Shown: in pieces, positions 15,460 through 16,279 of the stretch
Position numbering within the stretch: the first letter of the stretch is position 1
Layout: each line of letters starts with the position of its first letter
NCBI RefSeq assembly: GCF_000718165.1
Contig: NZ_JOEY01000107.1
Coordinates: 1 to 16,279 of the forward strand
Direction: 5' to 3'
DNA length: 16,279 bases
Origin: Streptomyces fulvoviolaceus
GTDB lineage: Bacteria; Actinomycetota; Actinomycetes; Streptomycetales; Streptomycetaceae
Notes under the pieces: model-generated
Told to the model about the DNA's origin: nothing
Databases searched by the model: none
The model's input: only the letters and a program-made list of their open reading frames with translations
Position numbers and translations under genes: made by a program

Positions 15460-15480
15460 GTCAGACGCCGTTTGTCTGAC
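15460..15480. promoter_or_regulatory. Inverted repeat just downstream of the lacI transcription start
   Basis: GTCAGAC GCCGTTT GTCTGAC: perfect 7-bp arms around 7 bases, covering about +4 to +24 of the predicted lacI transcript. The position suits a repressor operator. Confidence 0.5.
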
Positions 15481-15504
15481 TGCGCTGTCATGTCTACGCA
15501 GTCA
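15477..15504. promoter_or_regulatory. Inverted repeat over the lacI -10 region
   Basis: TGACTGCG (15477-15484) and CGCAGTCA (15497-15504): perfect 8-bp arms separated by 12 bases that include the candidate -10 box. The half-word CGCAGTC recurs in the sugar-operon leader (14042-14048 on the opposite strand). Confidence 0.5.
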
Positions 15505-15519
15505 TACGGTGGCCGTCAA
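15491..15519 (-). promoter_or_regulatory. Candidate HrdB-type promoter of the lacI-type gene
   Basis: On the minus strand, TTGACG (15519-15514) is followed after exactly 17 bases by TAGACA (15496-15491), a good match to Streptomyces housekeeping promoters. Transcription would begin near 15484, about 60 bases before the ATG. Confidence 0.6.
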
Positions 15520-15524
15520 GAGTT

Positions 15525-15547
15525 CGGAACGTATCCGTAACGTTCCG
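15525..15547. promoter_or_regulatory. Inverted repeat just upstream of the lacI -35 box
   Basis: CGGAACGT ATCCGTA ACGTTCCG: perfect 8-bp arms around 7 bases, immediately upstream of the candidate -35 box. An internal CGGA/TCCG pair makes a nested smaller palindrome. Confidence 0.5.
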
Positions 15548-15566
15548 TCGGGGCCGGGCCCCCGAC
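15547..15566. terminator. GC-rich hairpin between the CMD relic and the lacI promoter
   Basis: GTCGGGG CCGGGC CCCCGAC: 7-bp arms around 6 bases. It could end leftward transcription coming from the CMD/DUF2255 remnants before the lacI promoter. It has no T-run, so the call is tentative. Confidence 0.3.
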
Positions 15567-15606
15567 AGGACCGGGGCCGTGGCGGCGGACAACCGGCGCC
15601 GACAGT

Positions 15607-15660
15607 GGCGTGGGGCCCTGTCACACCCCGGAACAGCACTCCCTGGCACGGCACGGTCTC
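15607..15660. promoter_or_regulatory. Conserved MmyB-type element, copy 3 (no regulator beside it)
   Basis: Shares GGCGTGGGG, CCCTGTCACACCCCGGAACA and CACTCCC-GGCAC with copies 1 and 2, with two fewer G in the G-run and more divergence at the right end. It has the same strand orientation as the other copies. The expected leftward MmyB regulator is missing; a LacI-family gene lies on that side instead. It looks like a leftover or displaced module promoter. Confidence 0.7.
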
Positions 15661-15738
15661 CCAGCTGGTGAGCAGAGGCAGAAGACTGCACCTGGCTTCG
15701 CCATGCGGCTGCTCGGCCGCTGAGGCAGCCACCGGCCG

Positions 15739-15849
15739 GCCACCGTCGACTACGACGACCCCGGCAGCTTCCACTCGATCGACGAGCAGACCGCGGGCTG
15801 TGGCCGCCTCGCCCACGACCCGGCCATCCCGCCCGCCCTGTGGAACGCC
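15739..15849 (+). other. Short coding-like fragment on the plus strand, unidentified
   Basis: About 37 codons read ATVDYDDPGSFHSIDEQ... and end ...PAIPPALWNA with strong G/C third-position bias. The frame is preceded by a stop (15721-15723) and has no start codon. It ends where homology to the CMD on the other strand begins (about 15845). It is probably the remnant of a gene cut by the same rearrangement that broke the CMD. The family was not recognised. Confidence 0.35.
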
Positions 15850-16031
15850 AAGTGCGTGAGGGCCTCGACGAGTTCGTCCTGGCTCAGCCCGTTCTGCAGT
15901 GCCGGACGCAGATGGCTGTTCAGCTGCTCGGGGCGGTAGGTCGCCGCCGGCACGGAGACGGTGATCGGGCTGCGGTCGCGCGGGGAGAGGCCCTCGCGCT
16001 TCCATACGTCGCCGAACAGCACCTCGTCCAT
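15750..16031 (-). pseudogene. Carboxymuconolactone decarboxylase family protein, 3' end lost
   Basis: CMD/AhpD-like protein fragment. ATG 16031 has a good site (AAGGAAGG) upstream. Residues 1-63 read as a normal short CMD: DEVLFGDVWKREGLSPRDRS, then RPEQLNSHLRPALQNGLSQ and DELVEALTHLAF. After LAF (15843) the family continues with YAGWPNA, but here the frame reads HRAGGMAGSWARRPQ and stops at 15750, in sequence that looks coding on the other strand. The missing C-terminal segment is found at 937-1020 on the plus strand and begins with the same GCGTTC hexamer. It follows the DUF2255 relic by 30 bases, as in an operon. Some members are decarboxylases or peroxidase-like reductases; the role here is unknown and activity is unlikely. 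Confidence 0.85.
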
Positions 16032-16061
16032 CGTGAACCTTCCTTGAGTGGCCCCGTGCGG

Positions 16062-16279
16062 TCAGCGGGGTGCGAGGCGGATCGTGGACTGGCGGGACTG
16101 CTCGGTGAGGACGTGGTCGACGATGCCCGTGTACGAGCCGTACTTACGGCGGTAGGCGGCGTCGACGCCGGCTGGAAGCCGACGTCCTTGTGCACGCCGC
16201 CCGAGCTGATCCGGCCCTGGCGGCGGGCCGCGGCGCCACGGAACCAGGGCCCGTTCCTGCCCTTCACGGAACGCACGTA
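16062..16279 (-). pseudogene. DUF2255 paralogue with internal deletion, 5' end outside window
   Basis: Enters from the right edge as YVRSVKGRNGPWFRG, then RRQGRISSGGVHKDVGFQP, closely matching the DUF2255 protein at 5088-5471. The frame then shifts. The expected end, VDAAYRRKYGSYTG and a tail of STIRLAPR plus stop at 16062-16064, is in another frame. Compared with the intact paralogue about 22 bases are missing after KDV, near 16164-16178. As read, the protein would run on in the wrong frame through the CMD start. The start codon lies outside the window. Confidence 0.8.

Noticed and set aside
14283..15479. A 398-codon rightward frame antisense to the lacI-type gene
   Set aside because: The opposite strand has a full LacI-family protein; this frame is Arg/Gly-rich shadow text.

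Overview
The window is very GC-rich, with codons strongly biased to G or C in the third position, GTG and TTG starts, and gene families typical of actinomycetes (MmyB-type XRE regulators, MalF/MalG sugar transporters without their own ATPase). It most probably comes from a Streptomyces chromosome or a close relative. No tRNA, rRNA, CRISPR array, transposase or integrase was found.

Left part (1-6.6 kb): two paralogous MmyB-type regulator modules. Each has a leftward XRE/MmyB-like regulator, a conserved intergenic element of about 61 bp, and rightward redox or transport genes. Module 1 drives a relic of a carboxymuconolactone decarboxylase (CMD), a cupin and a zinc alcohol dehydrogenase. Module 2 drives a DHA2-type MFS exporter (frameshifted), a DUF2255 protein and a second zinc alcohol dehydrogenase. 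A 14-bp perfect inverted repeat ends this block.

Middle part (6.6-15.5 kb): an intact plant-polysaccharide locus, all leftward. It holds a LacI-family regulator and then an operon of solute-binding lipoprotein, two permeases, an intracellular GH42 beta-galactosidase, and a secreted sialidase-fold (GH93-like) glycosidase with a C-terminal ricin-type lectin domain. The arrangement suggests that the secreted enzyme releases arabino- or galacto-oligosaccharides, the ABC importer takes them up, and GH42 hydrolyses them inside. No ATPase is encoded here; Streptomyces importers of this type commonly share the ATPase MsiK.

Right edge (15.5-16.28 kb): a third copy of the 61-bp element with no MmyB regulator beside it, followed by a truncated CMD and a DUF2255 paralogue with an internal deletion.

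The most interesting signals are the three-copy operator-like element and the CMD gene. The CMD reading frame stops matching its family at GCGTTC near 15,843 on the minus strand. The missing C-terminus starts at the same hexamer near 937 on the plus strand. Joined, the two halves read as a normal CMD C-terminal region, which suggests that an inversion of about 14.9 kb split the gene. Most lesions (MFS frameshift, regulator 2 without a clear start, broken CMD, deleted DUF2255) lie in the MmyB modules, whereas the sugar locus is intact.
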